From Daedaleopsis sinensis (lineage: Eukaryota > Basidiomycota > Agaricomycetes > Polyporales > Polyporaceae): a stretch of 64,000 bases of DNA. The stretch covers positions 434,001 to 498,000 of the forward strand of contig CM066311.1 of the NCBI GenBank assembly GCA_033807695.1, written 5' to 3'. Made by a program: the position numbers and the translations under genes. Of this stretch, positions 55,247 through 64,000 are shown one piece after another (position 1 is the first letter of the stretch; every line of letters begins with the position of its first letter). Below the pieces are notes generated by a model that saw nothing but the letters and a program-made list of their open reading frames with translations, did no database searches and was not told where the DNA came from.

Positions 55247-55753
55247 TATGATGTAAACGCCTCAAAGCTCATATACTGTAACTTTGCGAGTGGATATTGT
55301 AGGAGAGCCTCTAATTTGCTGCCTGAGGGAGTGTTTGGCAAATAATAGCGCTGAGCACCATTTGTTTAACGTACGGTTCCTAAGAACATGGGCTTTGCAG
55401 GACCAATGTAGAGCGGGGAGGAGGAGCAATGCAGCCTAAACTTGAAGTTGAATGCAGCGGAGAAACTCACGAGCGCCTCGGTTATCTAATCTGATCGTGC
55501 ACACACTCGGAGGTACCGGCGTTGAGAAACCTAAACCTCAAGCAACCTCTGAGATGTAAATATCATCTGAATCGGTGATTTCACAGTTGCAAGTACTAAT
55601 CATTCGATTAAGGGGGTATACAGTAATGATGGATCGCTGACGCAAAGAAACATCCCAAGACCATTTCGGCATCCGTAGCCTTCAGGCCAACTCCCTCGGG
55701 CCGACGACTCATAGCCGGCCGTCTAGCAATCCTCGGAGCTAGTACTAACTCGC
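55247..55753. other. Intergenic, no gene supported
   Basis: 5' flank of the Kelch gene and 3' flank of the hydrophobin. Confidence 0.45.
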
Positions 55754-56223
55754 TCACATCGTGACCGGCATACAACCAACGTTGACGAATCCGCCTAATG
55801 GGCATTAAAGTCAGACAGTGTTGGATTTCGACGAGGTGTAAAGAGGGAGAGGTTATCCTACCGTAGGAGTTGTTGTCACAGCAAACAGTCTTCGCGGAGC
55901 TGCATAAAATGATGTCAGTATGCCAGTGTAGTTTCCAAATACAGGTTAGGGACATACCAAGCATTGGAGCTGGCGCTAACCACCGAGGCAAGCGGAGAAC
56001 AACCTTTCCCAATATATTTGTCCTTGTCGGAAAGGTCGGAAAGGTCGAGGTCAAGCAAGGAGCGGTAGAAGTCATGGTCTTCGACATTTCTGTACGACGT
56101 GATCTCGTTGCAGCACATGAGGCTGCCGGTGCTGCACACCCCCGGAGCGGCCTCGGGAACGGGGCTGGCAGCCGCAAGGATGGAGAATAGGGCGGTAGTG
56201 TAGATGGCGAGCATGGCGAACAT
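55754..56223 (-). CDS. Class I hydrophobin, 114 residues
   Basis: Small secreted amphipathic protein that self-assembles at air-water or wall interfaces to coat hyphae and fruit bodies. Model: 56223-55958, 55899-55862, 55794-55754, two introns in phase. Signal peptide MFAMLAIYTTALFSILAAAS. The eight cysteines are in hydrophobin order: GVC, then MCCNE, then GKGC, then NAC, AKTVCCD and VGC. The final stretch NNSYGGFVNVGCMP is the usual ending. The loop between the first CC pair and the third cysteine is acidic (SLLDLDLSDLSDKD), unusual in that it is strongly Asp/Leu-rich. A TATA box lies about 125 bp upstream. Confidence 0.9.
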
Positions 56224-56348
56224 GGTGATGATAGTGGATCAGGCGAAAAGATTGGAAGGGTTTTGTGCTGGTGTAGTGGGGAGAAGAGACTAACGAGTGT
56301 GAGTAGCGGATGAGAGTTCGCTGGGGAAAAGCGAGGGAGGCGTACGAG

Positions 56349-56358
56349 ATTTTATATC
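56349..56358 (-). promoter_or_regulatory. TATA box of the hydrophobin gene
   Basis: GATATAAAAT on the minus strand, about 130 bp upstream of the ATG at 56223. Confidence 0.45.
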
Positions 56359-58387
56359 TATCCATCCGCTTGAACATGGCGCCATCCTTTCTTGCTACAT
56401 GGGGAGCATCGCGAGACACGAACGCCACAGAGCCTGAGTGCGGCATGCTCGGGCATAGGGTCAGCGAGATCGCTTCAGTGATCACCGGTACGCTCGGGCG
56501 GCGCGATCACCAGATGCGACGCTGAAGGGTGCGGTACTTCAAAGGGCGCGATCGTGCTTGAAAGCGAGACGTATATCGCTCCGATACATGTAGGCAGGGG
56601 TCAGATACTGCCATAATGTGAACCGCATCTCTGTGAATGACTCACCGACTTACAGACAACATGACCCCGTCGTGAGCTCTAGTCAAGCTCCAGTTGCGTC
56701 CGTAGCAAGAGTGACTCGAAATGAGCGGTACGCAATATAGCTCAGGAATTTGTGTGGGTAAACTAGCTTCGAGGTCGAATTGCCAGACTTGAACAACCCT
56801 GTGGCCGAATAGCAGAGGGTCCAACTGCTTCCCAGCTTCGTTTTCGACAATCCGGTAACCACATTAAGTGCCCTGTAACATTTGTGTCAGTCGTGCAAGA
56901 CGCGAAGTTCAAGGCACAGCTTGGATGCTCGCCTCGTGTCACGGTACGGGAATGCTCCGTGGATGCCTTCAGTATCATCGACGAAGGAAGAGCATTGATT
57001 AGCTGTAGAAGGATAGTGGAGATCGTCCGGGTGGTTCGCGAGATGGGTGGATAGACATTGGCATGGGCAACGTGCACACCGGGAGGTGAGCATGATCAAA
57101 TATGTAGTCCTGCCATTCTTCATTAAGGAACACTTGTGCTAACTTGATGACCGGCATACGGACACGGTGCTCGCGTACACCCACCCGAGAACCTGGATCC
57201 ACGAGGCTTGTGCCGTTATCTTATGAGATTCGGACCCTTCGCTGGCTAACATCACCGTTGGGCGCACGGACCACGGGTGTGTGAGCACGATGTATGACAG
57301 CCGCATGCGGGACTAAAGTTCCTCCCAAGTACTGCGCCTAAGTCGAATTATGGTTTAGTAGAGATCACCACCGTCTACTTGCATCTTACCACATGCGATT
57401 CGTTGACTGCACCCCTCCGCTTTGTGTTTCCCTTAAGATGGCAACTATCGAGGACTCTGACGGTGGAATCAGTACGTACGGAAGGCGACACGCTCAATTC
57501 CCAACTACCGGGCAGTGAGCTCGACCACTTTGCGATCGTATATCCGACCAGTATCTGACCACAATATACGATGGCGGCTGCGGTAAATGGCTCGACAGCG
57601 GCATATCCAAAAGATGAGCTTACTGAGTCCATTCGGCGGCTGACCGCCGTGAAGCTTGAGGCCTGTGTGGTCGCGATGGTACCCTTCTTCCAACTAGAAT
57701 TTGCCTGTGCTATCGCCCTAGCGACCTTATGAAGAATAACGTGTATCGCGGATAATTCATCCCTGGTCGAGCACAATTCAATCCGCGACTCCTTGCATAT
57801 ACTTGGGTTGAACGAGTCAGTACTGCGATGTAGCAGGTCGGGGCAGCGCTAATCCTGAAGAGAGCCCTTTGCAGGTCGCGAGCCTAGGAAAGTAGAAGAA
57901 TAAGCACTTTCTGACCACGGCGCACAATTATCAGGTACGACCATGACATACCTACCAGATCTCTGCAAGTAAAACTGTCAGCAACAACGTACCTCTCCAC
58001 CCAAGCCTTAGATGCTTACTGCATACGAACCCAACGCTGAGTTCTGATGTATTGCTCGTCGCCTGCTGAGAGGAATTTGTATACGAGTCTTGTAGCCACA
58101 AGAACCAGATAGGACTTCGATAGAACCGAGAGTGACTAGTGAGGAGGAGGGAGGAGTCCGTGCACCACGCTCGTGTGCCCCCAAGGTGGAAGCGCCGGAC
58201 CTCCTTTCCCGGCGCTTCGTGTGTTGACAAACAGTCGATGCCGGACGGCATGATGATTGGACCATGTCCTCCTCTGTCCTCCTCCCCTTAAATTTGAGGC
58301 TTTGCGAATCTTCATAAGACTTAGAACCTGCCAACTCCCTTTCTGATCTCCTCGATACACCGTTGGATATACCTGGTCGACTGGTCA
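56359..58387. other. Intergenic, 2 kb without a supported gene
   Basis: Frames of 60-130 codons on the minus strand (for example 57776-57375 and 58394-58008) have no family likeness and no convincing splicing. The region holds the promoters of the hydrophobin and CAAX protease genes. Confidence 0.4.
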
Positions 58388-60062
58388 ATGTCACTCACAG
58401 CACCGATTTCTACATGGACAGCACACGCATTTGCTGCTTTCTTCACCTTCTCCTACGTCGGTTCGCTCTACGTCTCTAGCAGGGCCCGACTGTCCTTCAA
58501 GAAGGACGCGTCGCGGAATGTCTATGAGGGACAGGAGAGGACCAAGGAAAGTGATGAACGGTGGAGAAACGACCCCGACGTCATCCGGGCAAGACTACTC
58601 TCTGCAAGCCTGAGCACGATGCTGAGCGTCGGTGTTGTATATTGGTTAATACGGAGTATCATGTCGGGGAGCCAGGTGAGTTGCTTCTTGCTTATCTCGA
58701 TGTTGGATGTGAACCTGGGTGCTGCGCCGTGACGGCGGGTACCGCGCACGCATCGACAAGCTCTCCTCTCTGCAGGACAAATCCACATTCCTACTGAATG
58801 CAGAGGCAGTTTCAAGCCCACATCTGCTGCCGCTGTTCCTGACTGTTGCGCGCATACCCGTTTTCTTCGCTTTCATTGTGATATCTCGGCTGTTGTGAGT
58901 CGGGCCTTGTCACAGAATAGTCATCACGCTAGCTCTTGTCCGGGTCTGGGTCCTGAACAAAAGGCGGAGAAGCATCGTGAAGGCCCACTCAACAAGGAAT
59001 TATGAGACCGGAACTAGTCTGATAACTACCGCTGTCACGCGGAGTCGCAGAAGATCTCGAACTGCATGCCTTCCTTTAGTCTTGTGCGTATGAAGAACTG
59101 ACCCACGACTGTTGTAGGTTTCCGACCCATCCACTGTCTTGAACTCGACGTTGGCTCACCTTGGTGTGACGACCAACACTACGCAAAACAGCCTTCTAAA
59201 CATCGTACTCTCATGTCTGGTCGCGCCAGTCTTGTTTCTGGGACCCCTCTACGCAGACTACCTGTGTCAAGTGATGCCCTTCCAGCGCCTATGGAGCTTC
59301 AGCAGCAGTGTTCTTCCCGTTTTCACGACGTGGATCGGGTTGAGAAACTATGTCGTGGTAAGGCTCTTAGTTTGTTCGATATCCTGTGATAGCTCTGAAG
59401 GTATCTCATGGTAGGGTCCTATCACGGAAGAGGTTGTCTTTCGTGCTTGCCTGCTTGCGGTCTATCACATGGCCGGCGCATCTCACAAGAAGATGATCTT
59501 CCTCTCGCCCCTCTGGTTCGGCGTCGGTGCGTCACCGCAGCGCTACTAGTCTCTACTCCGTCACCGACTCTACTCCTAGCGCACCTCCATCACGCATGGG
59601 ACACTTACAACCGTTTCGGGCGGACGAGCTCCGCGATTCGGATCGCTATCATGCAGACTCGTCGGTGTCTACGCGTCTTCATTGCTGAACCTGGAACCAA
59701 TGGCTAACTACTTGATAGTGTTCCAACTCACGTACACGAGTCTATTCGGCTTCCACTGCGCCTACCTCTTCCTCCGGACGGGATCACTCCTGCCACCGGC
59801 GATCTCGCACGTCTTCTGCAACGTCATGGGCTTCCCACAGTACGCGCTGCATATCAAGATGTTCCCAAATCGGCGTCGCGGTGAGCTGTTCCAGCGATCT
59901 CAACTCTCCATCTCCGCTGACGGAGATCCGTCTGCGTGTCCTCGTGTACTCCCAGCCATCCAGACAGCCTACTTTCTAGGAATCGCAGGCTACATCTACA
60001 CCATACGCGCGTGGACGCATACAGATGACAGCCTCTTCTGGCACACTCCCGCGCGATTCTGA
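58388..60062 (+). CDS. RCE1: CAAX prenyl protease 2 (RCE1 type)
   Basis: Integral membrane glutamate protease of the endoplasmic reticulum that removes the last three residues of farnesylated or geranylgeranylated proteins such as Ras and mating pheromones. The start is the ATG at 58388. Hydrophobic segments include FAAFFTFSYVGSLYVS and LSVGVVYWLIRSIM, then NIVLSCLVAPVLFLGPLYAD. The catalytic CPBP motifs are all seen on separate exons: GPITEEVVFRACLL (EExxxR), AHLHHAWD (the metal- or water-binding His) and PPAISHVFCNVMGFP (HxxxN). The last exon ends TPARF. Intron positions are GT-AG (for example GGGAGCCAG/GTGAGT). All motifs are present, so the protein should be active. Confidence 0.88.
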
Positions 60063-60699
60063 CCTCACGATGGATCGGAATCGCTCCGTGTCATTCGAGA
60101 CCTCGGGTCTTAGTCCACGGCGAAGTTGAGTGGCGAATGGACGGAGGTGCATACGCAGCTGCAGATATCGTCGTCATCATGTGGATAGATCGCGGCTCGA
60201 TGCTCGGCGCTGAATACAGACATTCAGACAGTGCCACCCAGACCATCGATCTCATCGCGCTCGTACACGACCCAAATATATCCGAAGAAGCACTTTGCGC
60301 GAACCGCCAACACGACCAACGGGCCAAAGCCGAGGACAAGAACATGCGGCCTTCGCATGTCGCGCAGCGCGCACAGCCCGGCCCCTTGCCCGATCTGTGT
60401 GTATCTACTGCAGGTGGCACAACAAAGCGGCGTTTGCACACCGGGCGTCTAGACTCTATCCCGTGTTCCGCGTTCCTGGAAACTCGCCGGGCACATATAT
60501 ACCTGCAGGATCTCATCTTCCCCGTGCGCCTGGTCATCTCGCCCTTGTAGCGTGCTGCGTCAACCTTGCGGTATTCTCCCTTCCGACCTCTACTAGCCCT
60601 CGTCTACCACACCATCACCAGCCATCACCACGCCGAGTGGCGCACTACGCTTTGACAAACGACGCTTGGTATCCTCGAGCTCTGATCTCTCGTTCGACA
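60063..60699. other. Intergenic with weak overlapping frames
   Basis: A plus frame at 60137-60550 (ADIVVIMWIDRGSMLGAEYR) and a minus frame at 60537-60091 overlap almost fully. Neither could be assigned a product or extended by splicing, so neither is called. Confidence 0.35.
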
Positions 60700-61837
60700 A
60701 TGGCTGCTTTTCCGCGATGGTTAGACAAAGCGAAGGCGACGGGCGCAAGGCTTATAAGCTACGAGCCCGACAGCCCGAATCCCGCTCAGCGTCAGCACAA
60801 ACGCAAGCGCGACACCGACTACGCCGACATCCCACCCTTTCTCCTCCCTCTCTCCGTCCGTGTGCGTCTCGACAAAGGCCGCCGCAAGACACTTCCCCGT
60901 CCAGCGCCATACGACAAGAACTCCGTTTCTCCAGTCGTAAGTCGTCTTCTCAGTCCCACGCCCGACCCGACGTCCCCGACATCACCTTGACTGACGACGT
61001 CAGGTAACCGTGCTTCAGCATAACTTCAAGCCTACCGACAAGCGCAAGCACAAGCTCAAGATGCCCACCGTGCTGAAGCGTCTCGCGGGCCCGCCGACGT
61101 GTCCTATCGTCGTCGCACAGTACAAAGACGAGTACCGGGGCGTCGGACACGAACAGGAGCTCCACTGGGCCCTCGTCGTCATCACAGACCGTGCCACCCT
61201 TACCGGGCTCTCCTTCCAAGCATATTCACAGAAGCGCCGCCTTCGCCGCCCCTCCGGCTCCCACCGTTCCCAGCCGCAGCCCGCCTCTGCGAACGGCTGC
61301 AGCACTTCCCGGTACGGCAGCGGCACGAACGCCATTCGGTCCGACGGCCCCTCGACGTCTAAGACGGACACGCACTCGAAGTCGGCGCACACCGGCCGCC
61401 ACGCTCGACCGCCGTCCTCCGCCGGTCCCAGCGAGCCCGAAGCCGAGTACGAAATCCAATGGTACACGCGCTGCACGCCGGCCTCGCTTTTCGACGTCTC
61501 CGCCACCGTGCGCTCGCTCTGCCTCGGGGGTGTGCAGGTCGGCGCCGTGCGCCGCGCGGACCTCGACAAGCTCGCCGAGTACCTGCGGAGCCACCCGCCG
61601 GTGCCGCGCCACCGCGCGTGGTCGTCGCGCGACTACGTGCTCGAGCTGCTCGAGCTGCTCCGCCCGTTCAAGATGCTGCGTGCGGATCTGCAGAGCATCC
61701 ACCTCCGGGCGCCCGTGGGCGCCCCGCGGGAGGTGTGTTTCGAGGACTTGTTGCCGGACTTGAGAGAGGTGGGGCGGGCGACGCAGGAGAGCATCTTCCA
61801 GGAGGACTTTCGGCCGTGTGTCAAGTACAGCTCGTGA
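60700..61837 (+). CDS. Hypothetical protein, 356 residues (DUF6914-like layout)
   Basis: Model: 60700-60936 and 61004-61837, joined at CCAGTC/GTAAGT and GACGTCAG/GTAACC in phase 0. The N-terminal 110 residues are Lys/Arg-rich (QRQHKRKRDTDYADIPPFLL) and may carry a nuclear localisation signal. The core reads LKRLAGPPTCPIVVAQYKDE, HEQELHWALVVITDRATL, a Ser/Pro-rich insert, EIQWYTRCTPASLF, CLGGVQVGAVRRADLDKLAE and SSRDYVLELLELLRPF. The HWALVV strand, the later WY(T) strand and the C-terminal [S/C]RDYV-LELL helix recall DUF6914-type proteins, but the match is from memory and weak. Function is unknown. Confidence 0.6.
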
Positions 61838-62715
61838 GCTCGCACGATGTCGGCTTTTTGGGGACTTCGGGTCGGTCGGGCTCAGCCTGGTTCTGGGCTC
61901 ATTTGGACGCTATGTGGTATTCCGTGTGTACGATTCTGTGTGTACTGTATTCGAAGTGGGAAACATCGCATTACTACGGTCGGTTGTTGTTGTATCATTC
62001 TGCGCGTCGGTCTCGCAATCGAACTAGTTTCAGTGGTCTTGCTTTTGAAGGAAGCTTCAGGCCTTCTCAGGCCTCACAAGCTTGAGTACTATCTGAGTAG
62101 CTTCGAACATGGACACGAGCATCGCCAAGACGCTGCGAGTCGCGTGGCGTCACAGTCATCTGATGTCGGTAATTGCCGAAAGCCATCTGGAAGGCGCTCC
62201 ATCCAGCGCCCGTCTATTTTGAATCTACTCAATCAAAGTTGTAAAGGATCTAACCTCAGTGGTTGGTTCAATATAGATGTGAGAACCGATCTCAGGTTTA
62301 AATCCAGATGTGCGAATCGAATTCAGGATGGGGAGCCGTGCCCCGCTCGGTGCGAGTCGCTACAAAAATGAACCTTTTCGCACGGTTTGATTAGTGCTGG
62401 ATAAAAGGGTGGGCGGATTGGATGCATTCGATATCGAGCCCTCCCTCAGGCCTCAGCTCTCGTTTGCTCCATCTTGCTCTCCATCTTTGCCGTCTCTCTC
62501 ATTGCTGTACTCCTCAACTCTCATCACTGGTCCTATTATTTTGACCTCTCTCACCCGCTCAATCCCTGCTCTTTTTATCTCCTCTCGTTCGCTAGCACCG
62601 CTCTCTCTTCCTTTCTCGTGCATTCTCTCAGCCCTCTCAACAAAGTTTCTGACTCTGCCTTGGTAAGTAGCCCGACGATGGGATGCAATTTCATACTGAT
62701 GTCATTTGTCTAGTC
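61838..62715. other. 5' flank of the Plavaka-type element
   Basis: Contains two diverged direct repeats (62275-62296, 62306-62327), a TATA-like ggataaaaggg at about 62400 and a CT-rich leader up to the start of the transposase gene. The outer boundary of the element was not located. Confidence 0.45.
62275..62327 (+). repeat. Subterminal direct repeats upstream of the Plavaka-type gene
   Basis: agatgtgagaaccgatctcagg (62275-62296) and its diverged copy at 62306-62327 match at 18 of 22 positions. Short subterminal repeats are usual binding sites for transposases of CACTA/Plavaka-type elements. Confidence 0.5.
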
Positions 62716-64000
62716 ATGTCTTCTAAACCAACTCGCAAGGCTACCTGCGGAGCCTGTCAACAAGTTCTCGGTAAAGGCGGACAGGTCGAACATGACCTTA
62801 TTTGCCCGACTCGAGTCAAAGCCGCGCAGCACACGGCTCCAGGTTCGCCTGTCTCACGTCTGTTTCAACTACAACGCTGACTTGAACTCTCCTGCTACTA
62901 GGACCAGCGACTGGCGTCGGAGTGGAGCCAGTCCTGGTTGCGTCTCCCTACATTGGATCAGCACCTACTCTGAAAGGACGAGGTGAGTTTGTTTCTATGC
63001 ATGCCGATTCTCGCAGTCAACATTGTTCGTAGTGTACATACCGGAGCACGTCAACGCACCTGCACCCCTTCAGAGTTCCCAGGCTACCACCAGGAGCGCT
63101 CCTGTACGATCCAAGATCGTCGTCCCTGCCAGCCTGCTCAACATCCAGGCCCATTCGCGGACTCACGGTGAGGGACAGCCTCCTCCTCCGCCAGAGAGAG
63201 CACCTGCCACCTTGGACGCAGAGTCAGACGTCGACTCGGATACTCTCTCGCTTGCCGACTTGACAGAGTGGGTTCCGGAGGAAGGGGATATCAAAATCGT
63301 CCCCCACCCTCATGCGGAGAAGGGGCGCGTCACCTACTTGAAGCTCGGCGAGTTTCTCTCCGACACCCCAGCTTCCAGCTCGCTCGCCAACATCGCTTCC
63401 GAACCGTGGAAACCTTTCAAGACGCGCATCGACTTCGAGTTTGCGCACTTCGCGCTGAAGGCAGGGCTCACCAAGGCGCAGATGAACGAGTCTTTGTCCC
63501 TCATCCGGCGCATCGGGGCAGACTCGAAGGATCTGACCTTCAAGTCGTACAAGGACGTGCGGGCGGCGTGGAAGGATGCCGCGAATCTGCAGCCTGGTGT
63601 CTGTACACTTTGTCGCTCTAAGCTGTGTCTCTAGCTCATGTATCACTTTGTAGTTCACTTCGTACACAATCTCAGCCCCTTATATCCACGACACCACCCG
63701 AGAGTACACCGTGTGGGCGCGCAACATCTGGGATTGGGCGCTCGCACTCATCAGCGACCCGATCCTCGCTTCGAAGATGGTCTGGCACTCCGTCAGGCGC
63801 TATAAGTATACCAATGGCAAATGGGAAAGGTTCATCGATGAGCCACATACCGCTGCAGCCTGGTGGAGGATTGAGGTAAACATGCTAAGTGTATAATAAG
63901 CAGCGCTCACACGTGAATGCTTTTAGAGTTCCCTTCCGGCAGATGTGAATGGACCCGTACCGTTCATCCTCTACGCAGACAAAACCCGACTGTCCTCCTT
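62716..64000 (+). CDS. Plavaka-type transposase, N-terminal part (runs off the window)
   Basis: The frame starts at the ATG at 62716 with a C-x2-C...H-x4-C zinc finger (CGACQQVLGKGGQVEHDLIC). Later exons are joined by GT-AG introns: a piece starting PATGVGVEPVLVASPYIG, then VYIPEHVNAPAPL from about 63034, then PWKPFKTRIDFEFAHFALKA. The next exon has EYTVWARNIWDWALALISDP and YTNGKWERFIDEPHTAAAWW, and the last visible one PADVNGPVPFILYADKTRLS. These blocks are the conserved N-terminal half of Plavaka transposases of mushroom-forming fungi. All visible exons are open, so this copy may be intact. The catalytic part lies to the right of the window. Confidence 0.82.

Overview
The window reads as nuclear DNA of a filamentous basidiomycete, most likely an Agaricomycete (wood-decay/mushroom lineage). 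The reasons are dense short GT-AG introns of about 48-75 bp in almost every gene, a class I hydrophobin, a HET-domain gene, an F-box-like gene, a P450, three DUF6699-like genes, a Plavaka-type transposase and a Ty3/gypsy LTR element. The placement rests on family recognition, not on a marker gene, and no genus is claimed. No rRNA, tRNA or CRISPR feature was found.

Layout. 1-4142: 5' part of a minus-strand Ty3/gypsy retrotransposon (LTR 3896-4142, Gag-protease, then the linker leading into reverse transcriptase, running off the left edge). It abuts 4143-4383, the right end of a second copy of a large DNA transposon. 5122-8065: secreted cysteine-rich protein gene (-) with unusually long introns. 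9637-10367: DUF6699-like gene (-). 11613-16208: mitochondrial DNA polymerase gamma (+). 18004-19765: seven-helix membrane protein (+). 19887-22093: F-box-like protein (-).

22819-28656 is the most interesting part. It is a segment bounded by 50-bp inverted repeats and TA dinucleotides, holding a Tc1/mariner/IS630-type (DDE_3) transposase gene, a Pro/Gln-rich nuclear-type protein gene (now broken by three nonsense codons) and an intact GNAT acetyltransferase gene. Coding sequence begins or ends about 150 bp from each tip. The right tip, including the 3' end of the acetyltransferase gene, recurs at 4143-4383 with one mismatch in 239 bp. I read this as a cargo-carrying Tc1/mariner-like transposon. 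Its transposase gene is itself split by a 1,026-bp element with perfect 12-bp terminal inverted repeats, whose removal restores the reading frame.

From 29219 the window is mostly host genes: a PPxY membrane protein (29219-30247, +), a 92-aa secreted cysteine-rich protein (30860-31252, -), a HET-domain protein (31843-34850, -), a Ser/Pro-rich protein (35421-36224, -), a DUF6699-like protein (37028-37945, -), a Cys/His-module protein with a glycine-zipper tail (39805-41525, +), a cytochrome P450 (42679-45110, +), another DUF6699-like protein (45935-46614, +), an expansin/RlpA-like secreted protein (48525-49485, +), an unknown protein (50169-50924, +), an alpha/beta-hydrolase-like mitochondrial protein (51409-52342, +), a KEL3/KLHDC4-like Kelch protein (52452-55246, -), a class I hydrophobin (55754-56223, -), an RCE1-type CAAX protease (58388-60062, +), an unknown protein (60700-61837, +), and the start of a Plavaka-type transposase (62716 to the right edge).

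There is no operon-like organisation; genes are separately promoted, several with TATA boxes 35-130 bp upstream of the start codon. Exon joins were made by hand from splice consensus, frame continuity and family expectation, so exact boundaries should be treated as models.
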